A DNA stretch of 64,000 bases from Gracilaria domingensis. Taxonomy: Eukaryota > Rhodophyta > Florideophyceae > Gracilariales > Gracilariaceae. Shown here piece after piece: positions 54,313-64,000 of the stretch. The notes beneath the pieces were generated by a model. It did not search any database. It saw nothing but the letters and a program-made list of their open reading frames with translations, and was not told the origin of the DNA. The number at the start of each line of letters is the position of its first letter. Positions within the stretch are counted from its first letter, which is position 1. The stretch lies in NCBI GenBank assembly GCA_022539475.1, contig VCMS01000186.1, positions 1-64,000 on the forward strand, given 5' to 3'. The position numbers were made by a program, and so were the translations under genes.

Positions 54313-54963
54313 CAGGGCTGTAACCAATTATATTGCAAAATATTGCTGATAGTTCGCAATACTCAATACAATATGAATATTGCTCTTTTTCAGCAATATA
54401 TATTGCAATAATAGCGCTTTTGACTTGCAATATGTTTTCAATATCTAAAATAGCATATAAAAAACTGCAATGGTCTTACCAGATCAGACTTCCTTTTTTT
54501 GAATGACTTGAACATTTTACTCCTAACGTCAAATGTAATTCTTTAGAAATGGAGGTGAACAACGTAGAAAATTTAGTTTACCAGTATTTACGAAATTACT
54601 ACCTTCACTAACGTGTTACGTTTTGCATATGCAAATTTTGCACGCAACGTTTTTTGCTACGAACAGACAGCGAGGCCCATCGTGGCTCATTTTCGCCATG
54701 TACAATGTACAGGCGCAGTGAGTTGCCCATTCTTCTTTGCATGCCACATTACCAAACTCTTCAGAATCATTCTACGGATGATATTGCCGTAGTAAATCTG
54801 TACATAATGCGATAAGGATTGCAATACAGCATTTACCCCAATACGTATTGCAATATATAATAAATCTGCAATATGAATTGCAATTCTCAACTACCTTGCA
54901 ATATGAAATTTTTATTGTATATTGCAATATATTGCAATAGCAATATATTGCGTTACACCCCTG
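54313..54963. mobile_element. hAT-type MITE with 8-bp target duplication
   Basis: Left end CAGGGCTGTAACCAATTATA; right end reverse-complemented CAGGGGTGTAACGCAATATA. Flanks AGCGACAC (54305-54312) and AGTGACAC (54964-54971), 7 of 8 identical. Interior is AT-rich with many ATATTGCAATAT-type palindromes near both ends. 651 bp, non-coding. It resembles, in design, the MITE at 12140-12585, with TATTGCAATA in place of GATTGCAATC. Confidence 0.8.
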
Positions 54964-55946
54964 AGTGACACAGACTCTTTTTTGCGGCTGATAATTGTTT
55001 TGTAATTGAACATGGCACTCAAAAAATAATTTCTTCATATCTGTCACAAAAACTGCTTATCACAAAGAATGAGCTTGATGTTCTACATGAGACACGAAAT
55101 AATTCACAGCCCTCTTTTCATTCAACTCACGTACCAAATGAACAAGAAGCACAAAAAAAATGCTACAGAGAACTTCTGGTCTGGCTTGTTTGTGGATCCG
55201 AGCGACTTATTACATGACTACTTCTCAAATGGAGACAATCTTAAAGAGGATGATTCACAAAAAGGTGTTGCTAGCAGGCAGCAAAGAAGTAGATCTCAGC
55301 GTGTTGGATGATTGAATGGATGAAAATATAAGGATGCCTTCGAAGACGTGAATATAGAATTTGACAGTGCAGACACGTTTCTAAGAGAGCCTTTTTACAA
55401 GGAGGTCAATAACATTTTGGCCAACGCTTTGAATGAATTAAGAGTGCTAAATCCAGTGGGTGGGGTGGATGAAGAAAACATGACAGAAATGGCGATTTCT
55501 GACGTTTTTCTACGGCACGGTATACTTGAAAGACTCAAAAAGTACTTTAATAGGGTCTTAGTTAGTCGCGGAAAGAAAATTGTATCTCTTTTGAAACTGA
55601 AAGTAGTGATCATTTGCATATTCAGGCCGCATCATAATGGAGCAGTGTAGCTGTAATGACGTCTCCAGAGAACCACGAATTTTACTTTCAGACGGGAATA
55701 ACTGGAAAGCGATTGGCTGACGTCTGGTCTGCATTCAGCGGCACAGCAGGCAAACGCCAAATAGTCCAAAGCTATGGTTCGGGGTGGTCTAAGGGACTTT
55801 TCATCCGGACGACGACATGAAGGTATAGCGCTATAATCTGTCCCGCACGTGTACTAATAAAATTGGCTGCCTCTGAAACGGTACACGGCTATAGAGCCCT
55901 ATCTTCACCGACAAAGAAGTAGGAGTTGACTCTATAGGCTTCTATG

Positions 55947-56003
55947 CTGCCGCGACCGGGTCTGCACGATCTTTAGGTGTTCATGCAGACCCAGTTGCGG
56001 CAG
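55947..56003. repeat. 20-bp hairpin
   Basis: CTGCCGCGACCGGGTCTGCA pairs with TGCAGACCCAGTTGCGGCAG with two mismatches; 17-nt loop. Confidence 0.85.
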
Positions 56004-56301
56004 CAGTTGAAGGAAAAATCAAAACCACACGACAACCGCAAGACAGGGCACAGATTGAATACAGGGCTGTGCGTGTTCTTCCCGTCTGCTGTCCTTGCGC
56101 GAAAGCGCTTGCAAAAGGCACAAAGTCGCACGCAAGCCAAGATATGGCAACGGTACTCTGGTGTTCGTGTGTAGTTGATGCGGCGTGCTTTAAAAGCGGA
56201 AGGTCTATTCGAAGGAAGCACAAGTTGATCAGCACGTTCCACATCCCGTGTATGACAAACACGACGATTTATTCGAATTTGATTGGCCCTTTCTGTATAG
56301 C

Positions 56302-56393
56302 GGCGTCGCTAAAAGTTTCGCTATAAACCAATTCATAGCGAGACTTTTAGCGCTCCGGAAGTCCAACCCGATACCGATAGCGTTAGCGACGCC
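56302..56393. repeat. Nested inverted repeat
   Basis: Inner arms 56307-56324 and 56335-56352 (CGCTAAAAGTTTCGCTAT, one mismatch). Outer arms GGCGTCGCTAA at 56302-56312 and TTAGCGACGCC at 56383-56393. The left arm serves both pairings, so two folds compete. Confidence 0.8.
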
Positions 56394-57104
56394 CCGATGG
56401 AGATGAAAAATGTATCGCTGCGCTAAAAATCGTGGCATAGGTTTTCGGTATGCCGCTATACCGTCAGCGGTGCAGTTGCCCTAATAGTGTAGTAACGTGC
56501 GCAGTGGTTGATGCAAGGCGGAGATTGGGGCGGCAGGTAGTGCCGTGGTGTACGTGTAAGGTGAAGCAGACGCTCCACGTATGGCAGAGTGGCACAAGGA
56601 TGCGGACACCTCCCGCAAGCGTACGTAGGTCACGCGTACGAGTCCGATTCTGATGTCTAGAGCGATAGTACTGTGAGACACCGTTCTGTAGCCGGAGAGA
56701 GGCAGATACACCCCATATTTAGGTGCCGTTCAAACTTGCGGTGACCCCACGTTGCAAACACCAAGCACTCTTTGCCGTACGTCTTTTTCACTATGTAGCG
56801 CTACCGACAGATGAAAAAGCTAAGCACTATAAGGTTTAATAGGCCGTTCGTACCCTTTTCCACGCCCCTGAACGTGCTTAGCAATACCAACCGCCCACTC
56901 TCCTCGCTGACCGCCCGGTGCTTCCTCCTTACTCCTCGCACGAACACATTACAGTCACTCTCCCGAATGACAGCTCACTCCGTCATCTCAAGACCGCTTC
57001 GGGTTTTCTCCCGATACGTGCTATAGTACACTGGTCTTCCGACCTAGAAGTGAAATTCGAGACCGTACGGAGTTTTCAGAACCGATTCGGAAACGACACT
57101 GGAG

Positions 57105-57668
57105 ATGAGTTTGCAAGTCCCACACGGAGAGCAAGGAGAACGGCAGGTCGCAGAAGATCACGCTGAGCCCACTTTGGCCGCCCCTCGCGCCGCTTCGGAC
57201 AACGCCTCGGTATGCCACCGGAGCACCCGAAGTACCGCGATAGCCTATGTCACCCCCTCAGAGGAGCCCGAACCGATTGTCCGTGAAGGTAACGCGCAAA
57301 TCAAATCGGACGGAAGGATGACAAGAAAAAACAAGAACTCTGGGTCTCCTTTAGGGTCCGAGGTCGTACCGCCAGAGACAGCGCGTCTCCCGCCTGCGTC
57401 TCAGACCGGACCGAAACCACCCCACGAGCTATGGGCCGAAATAGCCCCGTTCGCCCTGGAGGGACTCCGCACGGAGATTGAGGCCCACGTCCCGATGGCG
57501 GTCGAATTATACCTCAAGGATCGTATCCCGGAGTTGATGCGCCGTCACATCACGCCGATCGTACGTCGCATCGTTAACGACGTTGTAGGATCCAACCGTA
57601 CAGATAACGGAGTGCAAAAAAATCTGAGCAGTACACTGGCCGCTCTGGTAGTTAAGCTGCCACCCTAA
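57105..57668 (+). CDS. Hypothetical protein upstream of the gypsy element
   Basis: 187 aa from the ATG at 57105. The N-terminal half is Pro/Ser/Glu-rich and disordered; the C-terminal half is helical (PFALEGLRTEIEAHVPMAVE, then IPELMRRHITPIVRRIVNDV). Not recognised. It lies 970 bp before the gag of the gypsy element on the same strand and could be an additional element ORF or unrelated. Confidence 0.4.
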   Translation: MSLQVPHGEQGERQVAEDHAEPTLAAPRAASDNASVCHRSTRSTAIAYVTPSEEPEPIVREGNAQIKSDGRMTRKNKNSGSPLGSEVVPPETARLPPASQTGPKPPHELWAEIAPFALEGLRTEIEAHVPMAVELYLKDRIPELMRRHITPIVRRIVNDVVGSNRTDNGVQKNLSSTLAALVVKLPP

Positions 57669-58639
57669 CTGTAGAGCAATCGCGATTTCGCGTTTGTGAC
57701 GTGTTCCGTCCCATAACACTTCGGCTTTCCGAGTTGCCTCTACAGCAAGGTTATGAATTTAGGTGGCATTCTGAGGCCATATGGCATGGTGGCACCCGAT
57801 GGGGTTGATGGATTGGTAACTGGTTGTGGCAGTGGATCGCGTGTACGCGTGTATGGATTGGCTCTGTTACAGAGAAAATTGGATTGGTTATTAGAATTAG
57901 TGCCCGCCAAGGCAGGTCTGCACACGTGCAACACGTGTGTGGCTCTGCCGTATTTGGCACTACTTAGTTTAATTATTTAGTTTAATTTGTGGGAACTTAC
58001 TTAGGTGATGGCGACCTCGCCGTCACCACCACAAAGTAAACTCAACCTTGTCCGCAGCTCTGACTTGAGCGCCTGCGCGTAGTGCACAACTCCGCGAGGA
58101 GGGTCACCGCGTACGGTTTCGCTTATTTCATCCCCAAGGGATCACTCAGGTACCCTGATCTAACACTACGTTTGTCTTCGGACTGTGTTCACACATTTAC
58201 TTGCACGTGTCTGCTACTCTGGTGTTCAGATATTGTATCGACTCTGTATAGAGGTCTGCCGCGTGGGCTCAATACACATCGTCACCCTGGGCCCGGGTCT
58301 GTTGCAGCTTGTCGCACGACCCCGCCCTCGGGTTTGTACCTTTTTCTTTTCTTTCCTTTTCCCTATCTTTTCCCTCTTTTTCGAGGCACCCCGTCGACCT
58401 GGGTTCCTCCCCTTCCACCTCCGATCAGAGATCTCCGACTCTCGGACGTCTGCTTACAGATCCCCTCTTGGCGATTCCCGCCGTCACCTCCGTGGTATTT
58501 CCGAAGTACGGGCGGATTTACACCAGCGCTATCCGTATACGGAGGACTCTTCTGCTGAGTCTACCTCCCAAGGGAGCAAGGATTCGAGCAACTTGAGTGT
58601 CATTTCACCCAAGTGGGATTTGCACCACACCAACCCCTA
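57669..58639. other. Gap between ORF and gypsy gag; possible 5' LTR/leader
   Basis: TGTAGAG (57670) and CTCTACA (57738-57744) form a short inverted pair. Pyrimidine-rich at 58,320-58,400. A 5' LTR and primer-binding site should lie here, but I could not match them to the partial 3' flank at 63,701-64,000. A possible TGGGATTTG at 58,614 could start a primer-binding site. Confidence 0.35.
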
Positions 58640-59773
58640 ATGTTCAACACTGACCAAGTGGACAACGCATCTAATCGCGGTGAAGGACAGACACCGAAAT
58701 TGGAGAAGGGTCCGCAGAGGGACTCGACCGGTTTCTACCTTCCACCAGTTCCCAAACAGGGCGATCCGGACGGAAGTTCGAGCTATTCCTCCTACGACGG
58801 GAGGGATCACCTCAAACGAGGTGGTAAGCCGAGCAAGCGTTCCGATTCGGACGACTCCAGACGTAAACGGGAGAATCGCCGCCGCCGCAGAAGACGACGG
58901 CATTCAGAAAATGACTGCGTGTCCTCAGGTTCGTCATCAGAGAATGAGCAGACCGATTCGGATGATTCAGGGGACTCACGAAGCCCCCGAAGGAAGGGAA
59001 GGTCCGACCGGCGACGTTCCCGATCGGACAGGCCAGCGCTCAAGCGCATACGTCCCTTGAAAATCAGGTTCACCAGAGTTGTGGACTACCGTACATACGG
59101 GCTAATTCAAGGCAGCAAGAAGTACGACTCAAACATGGCGCGCAAGATCGCGCGCTACCAAAAGATATTGAACGTCCAGATGAAGGGACATTCATTTTCA
59201 GGAACCGACTCCATTTCCGTTCTCAATTTTCTGCAGCGGTTCAAAACCGCTTCTAACAATAACGAACTGACGGAAGCAGCAGCACTGTGGTGCTTTCAGT
59301 TCTACCTAACCAGGCCCGCGCACGCTCTGGTCCAGTCTCGTCTCATTGGTGAGTCGGCGGCAGTCGACAGGCCCCGCGACGAAGCGCTTCACACGTATGA
59401 AGAGGTGATGAACTTCTCGCTTACCACCTACGCTACGGATGAAGTCATTGCCTCGGCGTCCGCAGAAGTGACATTTTATACCCAGTCGTCAGGGATGTCC
59501 GAAACGAAATTCGCTCAGAAACTCTGGACGAAGGCCCTACGCTGTGGTAAGGTCTACACCGATCGGGACTTGAAGGGCCTACTCGTCGAAGGACTTTTGT
59601 CCGCCATACGGTGGAAGGTACGTAACCACCTCACCACCCATCCCAGTATCGGATACGATGCACTCGCCCGTTACGCGGAATCTTACGGTGACACTCATCG
59701 AGCCTTATGCCGCCAGTCCGTTCGGGTGGACACGCAGACCGCAGCTGCACGGCCGCGCACTACTCTACGATAA
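58640..59773 (+). pseudogene. Gypsy 2 gag
   Basis: 377 codons from the ATG at 58640 (MFNTDQVDNASNRGEG). Very Arg/Ser/Asp-rich N-terminus (ENRRRRRRRRHSEND), then a retrotransposon-gag capsid-like region (GHSFSGTDSISVLNFLQRFK, ALWCFQFYLTRPAHALVQSR, MSETKFAQKLWTKALRCGKV). Ends after a frameshift near 59,765; the coding sequence continues in other frames with CKICLSR (first half of a C-x2-C zinc knuckle) at about 60,000 and H-T-A-V-G in another frame. Confidence 0.8.
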
Positions 59774-60189
59774 GGAAGGTGCACAACGTTAAGTCACCTT
59801 TGGCCTCGACTTATTCCCTGTCGGACGAAGACGGCGACGAAGTCCTCCTTGTTTCCCGAGGGTTTTCCATGCCACCACCACCCACCACATCAAGTGCAAC
59901 CACCCCAGCAACTTCCGCACGATCATGGCCGAGTACACCTGGCCAAGGACCAACGAACGTTCCCGGAACGGCACCCAGGGATCGTCCGTGCAAAATTTGC
60001 CTTTCGCGCTAGCCCATACTGCTGTCGGCTTCTCCCACCGGACGTCAAGGGTAAACTTCTCGCAGTTCGTGAGGAGGACTACCAACCCCGGCGCGACGAA
60101 GGCTACTACGGTACTGGACCGCCCGCACGGAGAAACACGCCGTCGCAATCCAATATCGTTTACCGTAACGTCAGTCCGAATCGCACATC

Positions 60190-61908
60190 TTGCGCCCAGC
60201 CCAGGCAGGCAGCCATGCTGCTGGAGGAGACCGTTTTAGAACAGGAAAACGATCCGGAGGATGCGTAGCGGCGTCGTCTCCTCAGTTGCTTTGTGGCGAT
60301 GCCGAAGAGGCACGGAAGCTGCTAAGGCGCCTTCTTGCGGGCAGCCTGCCAGCGAGTCACGCCTCCGTCATACAGGGAATCAACCTTCCCCGTCGCTTGA
60401 AGGTTGTCTCCTTCAAGATTTATGGGACTCACACGAAGGCGTTGTTGGACTCGGGTGCGGTCCTGAACCTCATATCTGAGAGGATGTGTGATCTCCTGAC
60501 ACTGACTCCGTCCCGTACCAGCCGGCGAGTCACCGTCGCTGATGAGACTGCGGCCGCAGTGCTGGGGTGTGTGAAGGAAGTACCAGTTGCCTTCGTAGAG
60601 AATGGAGTCCCTGTAGACTTTCTCGTCGTACAGAACATGCCGTTTGACGTCATCATTGGATGTCCGACGTTAGAAACCCTCCGGGCGCGACTGGACCTTG
60701 GCCGTCAGCAGGTTCGGTTGACCGTCGAGGACGAGGAAGTTGTTCTGGAACTGTCGAACGAACCGCAGAGAGTTGACGGGGCCCGCACGGATAGTGAGGA
60801 CTTCACGTCTCCCGACGGGTCTGCGGAAGGAGAATACCGGCAGGACAGTTCCTCTTCGTCTTCCGAGGAAGAATCCAGCGAAGATACCGGGTTGTTTCTC
60901 GCCATCTTGGACGAAGAACCTTACGAGCCAGACCTCGAAAGTATAGGAGAGGAGAAATACTCTCCGTCTGAAGTTTCAGAGGAGCAAGAGGATACGCAGT
61001 CAGCTATCCTCTCTGCGAAGATGAAGCAAATTCCCGCAGAAGTGCAGGAAGGGCTAACGGACGCATTGAAAGAGATTAACATCATTGCATGGGATACTAG
61101 CGAGCTACCCCCCTCGAAAGTTCCCGTCACTTACTCTTTCGAGTTGACAGATGATACTCCGATTCACTCGCGTTCTCGTCGAATGCCGCCGAGGCACAAC
61201 GAAATCGTGAGGAAAGAGGTCGATGAGCTGCTAGAAACGGGCATCATCACTCCCTCGTCTTCAGCCTGGTCTTTCCCGGTGGTCATTGCCACCAAGAAGG
61301 ACGGAAGGCCCAGGTTCTGCGTTGACTATCGTCAGCTGAACCGTGTCATGAAGCCAGACCGTTGGCCGTTGCCAAGAATCGAGGAGATCTTCGACGGCTT
61401 GGGTAGCACAAGAGTGTTCACTACCCTAGATCTCTTTTTTGGATACTGGCAGGTCCGAATGGCGGAGGAGCAAAAGAAGATGACGACCTTCAGCTGTCAC
61501 TACGGCACGTACAAGTTCGAAGTAATGCCTTTCGGACTCATGAACGCTGCGTCGACCTTCCAGAGAATGATAGACGAGGTTCTCCGAGGACTTCCATTCG
61601 TTAGGGTGTACATTGATGACGTGGTGATCTTCTCGAAGACGTTGGAGGATCACCTGGATCATTGCCGGGCTGTGTTCGAACGTATACAGAACGCGGGTCT
61701 CAAGGTCAAGGTGATGAAGTGCAGCTTCGCCCAGTCGAAGATCAAACTCTTGGGGCACGTATTGGATGGAAACGGAGTCTATGTCGACGAAGACAAGATC
61801 TCCGTCATAAGGAATGCTCCTATTCCAAGAGACGCGTCGGAGTTGAGACGCTACCTTGAGCTAGCCGGGTACTATCATCGCTTCATCAGGAATTTCACCG
61901 AGGGTTAG
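60190..61908 (+). pseudogene. Gypsy 2 protease and reverse transcriptase
   Basis: 572 codons. Protease active site LLDSGAVLNLIS and the later IIGCPTLE; an acidic Ser/Glu-rich linker (SSSSSSEEESSEDTG); then RT with RFCVDYRQLN, FTTLDLFFGYWQV (Phe replaces the usual Ser), MPFGLMNAASTFQ, the catalytic YIDDVVIFS and ELRRYLELAGYYHRFI. It ends in a TAG (61906-61908) after NFTEG, a position where the family reads straight on into the RNase H connection domain. Confidence 0.93.
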
Positions 61909-62391
61909 GCGGCACTCTACGCTGCCATTTCGACGAAAAAGGGAAGGTTCGCGTGGACGGAAGAGATGCAGGACGCCTTCAACGAGTTAAAGGAGAAGCT
62001 GACCATACCTCCGGTGCTAGCTTACCCTGACTTCTCCAAACCGTTCGTCGTCGAGATGGAGGCGTCCTCAGTATCGCTGGGGGCCGTCTGGTGCCAGACG
62101 AAGCAGGACGAGAAGGTACACCCAGTACACCATGCCTCCTGTACGATGACGGAAGAGGAGAGGAAATACAGCACGTGCGAGAGAGAAGCGCTGGCTGCAG
62201 TATTCACGTTGAAGAAGTTCCGCGTCTACCTGCTCTTCGAGAACGTTTTCGAGGTGGTAACGGACCACAGAGCGTTGCAGTACGCCTTCCAGAAGAGAAA
62301 TATTCACAGAAGGCTGGCACGCTGGATTGACTTCATGGCGGAGTACAATTATCGATTGAGGTACCGCCCGGCTGGAGAACGGAGGACGTGA
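61909..62391 (+). pseudogene. Gypsy 2 RNase H
   Basis: In frame with the RT beyond the TAG. FVVEMEASSVSLGAV replaces the first catalytic Asp (usual T-D-A-S) with Glu; CEREALAAVFTLKKFRVYL and VVTDHRALQY keep the other acidic residues. After RYRPAGE a frameshift near 62,385 moves DYLSR (normally x-A-D-x-L-S-R) to another frame. Confidence 0.88.
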
Positions 62392-62392
62392 C

Positions 62393-63700
62393 TACCTGTC
62401 AAGGATCGAGTTCGAGGAGGTCGCAGAGTCGGGTGAGGATGTCGTGGAGGTTGTCACCGCTGTTGCGTGGGAAGAGCCAACCCTAGTCGAGCTGGAGCCG
62501 TATCTTCTCAACATCGTACGGTTCCTCGCTGGGGTGCCGATTCAGGAGGATAACCCGCGCTTCCGACTCGGCGTTCGTCGCAATGCGAAGAAGTTCATGC
62601 TTTGGAACAACATACTATTCAGGCGTGAACCTGAGGAACGTACGGCTATTTCCACTCGAGCCGGAAGGCTGGAAGCCCTCCAGATGTTCCTCGACGAGAT
62701 AGAGCACTGGGATGAGGCTGCTACGAGAAGGATGATACGTGAAAGGTTCTGGTGGCCGTCAGTGTACGACGACGTTAAGAACTACGTCAAAGGATGCGAC
62801 GAATGCCAGCGTGCCCAAAACCTTCCGATATACAGAACGACGCTTCGCACTCCCTTCACGGGGTTGTTCGAGACGTTCTCCATTGATTTTAGCGCACCGT
62901 AAAAGCGGTTCAATGGAGGGAAGCGCTTTATACTCATCGCTGTGGAGCACTTGACGGGCTGGCCGATCGCAATGGCCACTGAGAACTCGGTATCAGACAC
63001 CGTCATCAAATTTGTAGAGGAAGAGATCATCCGACCGTTCGGTCCCGCTGCGGCGATAATCTCTGATAACGCCAGCTCCTTCCTATCGCATGCCTTTGAG
63101 GACTACATGAAGGGGAAAGGAATAGCGTGGAAGCCCGTGTTGCCATACGCCCTTATGTCGAATGTGACGGCCGAACGGATGGTGGGTTCGATCAAGAGGG
63201 CGTTTAAGAAGATAGTGATACGGCCTTGGATGGACTGGGAAGAAGCTCTGCCGAAGGTGGTGTACGGATACCGTCGTCTTCCCCGGGGCATGGTGGCTTC
63301 GCCGTTAGAGCTGATGTACGGAGTGAAGCCTCGCATGCTTGCAAACGATACCGTAGCGTTGCTCTCGGATACGACGCCCAAACAGAGGACCTTGGAATTG
63401 TTAGGTGAAGCAGGGAAGCGCGCGATGCGGGTAGCTCGCGGGTTCATCCCGCGAGAAGTGAAGAAAGAGGTGAAGACTTTCGTCGTGGGCGATGAGGTGT
63501 TAGTCGCTCATGGCCAGGCCCTGAATCCTCGCAAGAAGTGGCCCGCCTTTGAGTCCTTTTTCTACGGGCCGTGCAAAGTGACGAGAGTTCAACACCCACG
63601 CTACGAGCTGGTATCCCAGCACGGAAGGGTGACGAAGAGCGCAGTGCACGCCAGTAAGTTGGTGTTTTACAAGCGTCGCCCTATCCATCTTCAGGCTTGA
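62393..63700 (+). pseudogene. Gypsy 2 integrase
   Basis: After the frameshift, a linker and the HHCC-like domain (IEHWDEAATRRMIRERFWWP, then CDECQ), core residues FSIDFSAP (first Asp), IISDNASSF (second Asp) and NVTAERMVGSIKRAF (Glu), then a C-terminal GPCKVTRV/YELV domain ending at TGA. A TAA (62900-62902) follows FSAP directly. All three catalytic acids are kept, unlike gypsy 1. No chromodomain. Confidence 0.92.
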
Positions 63701-64000
63701 GATCGAGAAACAGAACCAGCTGCAGGACCAATGACAGGTTTCCTCGTCGCAGAGCGGGGGCGCACCAGAAGTTATGTTCCCTGTGGCTTAAGCGGCGAAG
63801 GCTTCTACGCCCTGGGACGGAGGAATCATGACGAAGTTGGAAGATTTGGGGAAAGAGGAAAAGAACTGAACGTTGAAGCATAAAAGAGTATCCCCAAGTT
63901 TACGCATTGGGGATGTCTACTTACGTATTCTAGCGATCAAGGACCTAGCGGTGGGAAGCAAGAAACACTTCGCGGACCTCAGTCACCGTGGGGTTCCCGC
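63701..64000. other. Gypsy 2 3' end, likely start of 3' LTR
   Basis: Purine tract at 63,850-63,868, then TGAACGTTGAAG. Hairpin ATCCCCAA / TTGGGGAT at 63,891-63,915. The window ends before any LTR end. Confidence 0.45.

Larger units (their letters stand above)
54964..57104. other. Intergenic with hairpins; weak ORFs
   Basis: Two short frames (55069-55311, 55348-55650, plus strand) look mildly protein-like (e.g. ENFWSGLFVDPSDLLHDYFS; FYKEVNNILANALNELRVLN) and may be one broken transposon ORF, but I cannot name them. Hairpins at 55947-56003 and 56302-56393 are listed separately. Confidence 0.4.
58640..64000 (+). mobile_element. Decayed Ty3/gypsy LTR retrotransposon 2, runs off the window
   Basis: Order on the plus strand: gag, zinc-knuckle region, protease, RT, RNase H, integrase, the Ty3/gypsy order. 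No chromodomain after integrase. Breaks: frameshifts near 59,765 and 60,005 (gag) and near 62,385 (after RNase H), and stops TAG 61906 and TAA 62900. A purine tract GGGGAAAGAGGAAAAGAAC at 63,850-63,868 followed by TGAACG could be the polypurine tract and start of the 3' LTR. Confidence 0.9.

Noticed and set aside
57670-57744. TGTAGAG...CTCTACA as a tiny LTR
   Set aside because: Only 75 bp, no matching second copy and no flanking duplication seen.
58085-58130. Weak similarity of CACCGCGTACGGTTTCGC to the 3' flank (CACCGTGGGGTTCCCGC at 63,985) as a 5'/3' LTR pair
   Set aside because: Needs gaps, short; a pairwise alignment with the true 3' LTR (outside the window) would be decisive.
1-64000. 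CRISPR array, bacterial operon or prophage
   Set aside because: No regularly spaced repeats, and the gene content and intron are eukaryotic.

Overview
This is a eukaryotic nuclear window. It carries one clear spliceosomal intron (113 nt, GT...AG, in an ABC transporter gene), class I and class II transposons of eukaryotic type, and no bacterial operon or ribosome-binding-site structure. Genes are mostly intronless and packed into a short island flanked by transposon debris. That layout, with the mix of Ty3/gypsy, Ty1/copia, Plavaka-like, PIF/Harbinger, Tc1/mariner and hAT-derived elements, would suit a red alga, but this is a guess: no marker gene in the window fixes the lineage.

Layout. 1.2-5.6 kb: a decayed Ty3/gypsy element with a chromodomain-like tail (minus strand). 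6.0-6.9 kb: a broken coiled-coil gene in pyrimidine-rich DNA. 7.15-7.52 kb: a ~125-bp tandem repeat. 7.56-8.25 kb: ribulose-phosphate 3-epimerase. 8.7-9.6 kb: a broken ketopantoate-reductase-like gene. 10.2-11.1 kb: a HAD phosphatase resembling trehalose-phosphatase. 11.3-13.8 kb: a very long inverted repeat (arms ~690 bp) with paired hairpins, whose loop holds a hAT-type MITE. 13.9-18.8 kb: an unknown gene meeting a 1091-aa Plavaka-like transposase tail to tail. 18.8-24.5 kb: hairpin clusters, a copia RNase H remnant and one broken unknown ORF. 24.5-25.6 kb: a Tc1/mariner copy with TA flanks. 26.7-28.4 kb: an unknown membrane protein.

33.3-49.1 kb is the host gene island. It has two large paralogous predicted glycosyltransferases reading away from each other across a 340-bp GC-rich spacer, two paralogues of an unknown helical (perhaps AhpD-like) protein on either side, and a full-length ABCB-type ABC transporter. 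GC content rises sharply at the 5' ends of these genes.

51.0-53.8 kb: a PIF/Harbinger element (transposase plus Myb/SANT-like ORF2); the transposase is split by a 776-bp insertion flanked by a 7-bp duplication. 54.3-55.0 kb: a second hAT-type MITE with an 8-bp target duplication. 57.1-64 kb: a second, unrelated Ty3/gypsy element on the plus strand that runs to the window edge. Many of the broken genes are interrupted by single in-frame stop codons rather than by frameshifts, a pattern worth testing as C-to-T decay.
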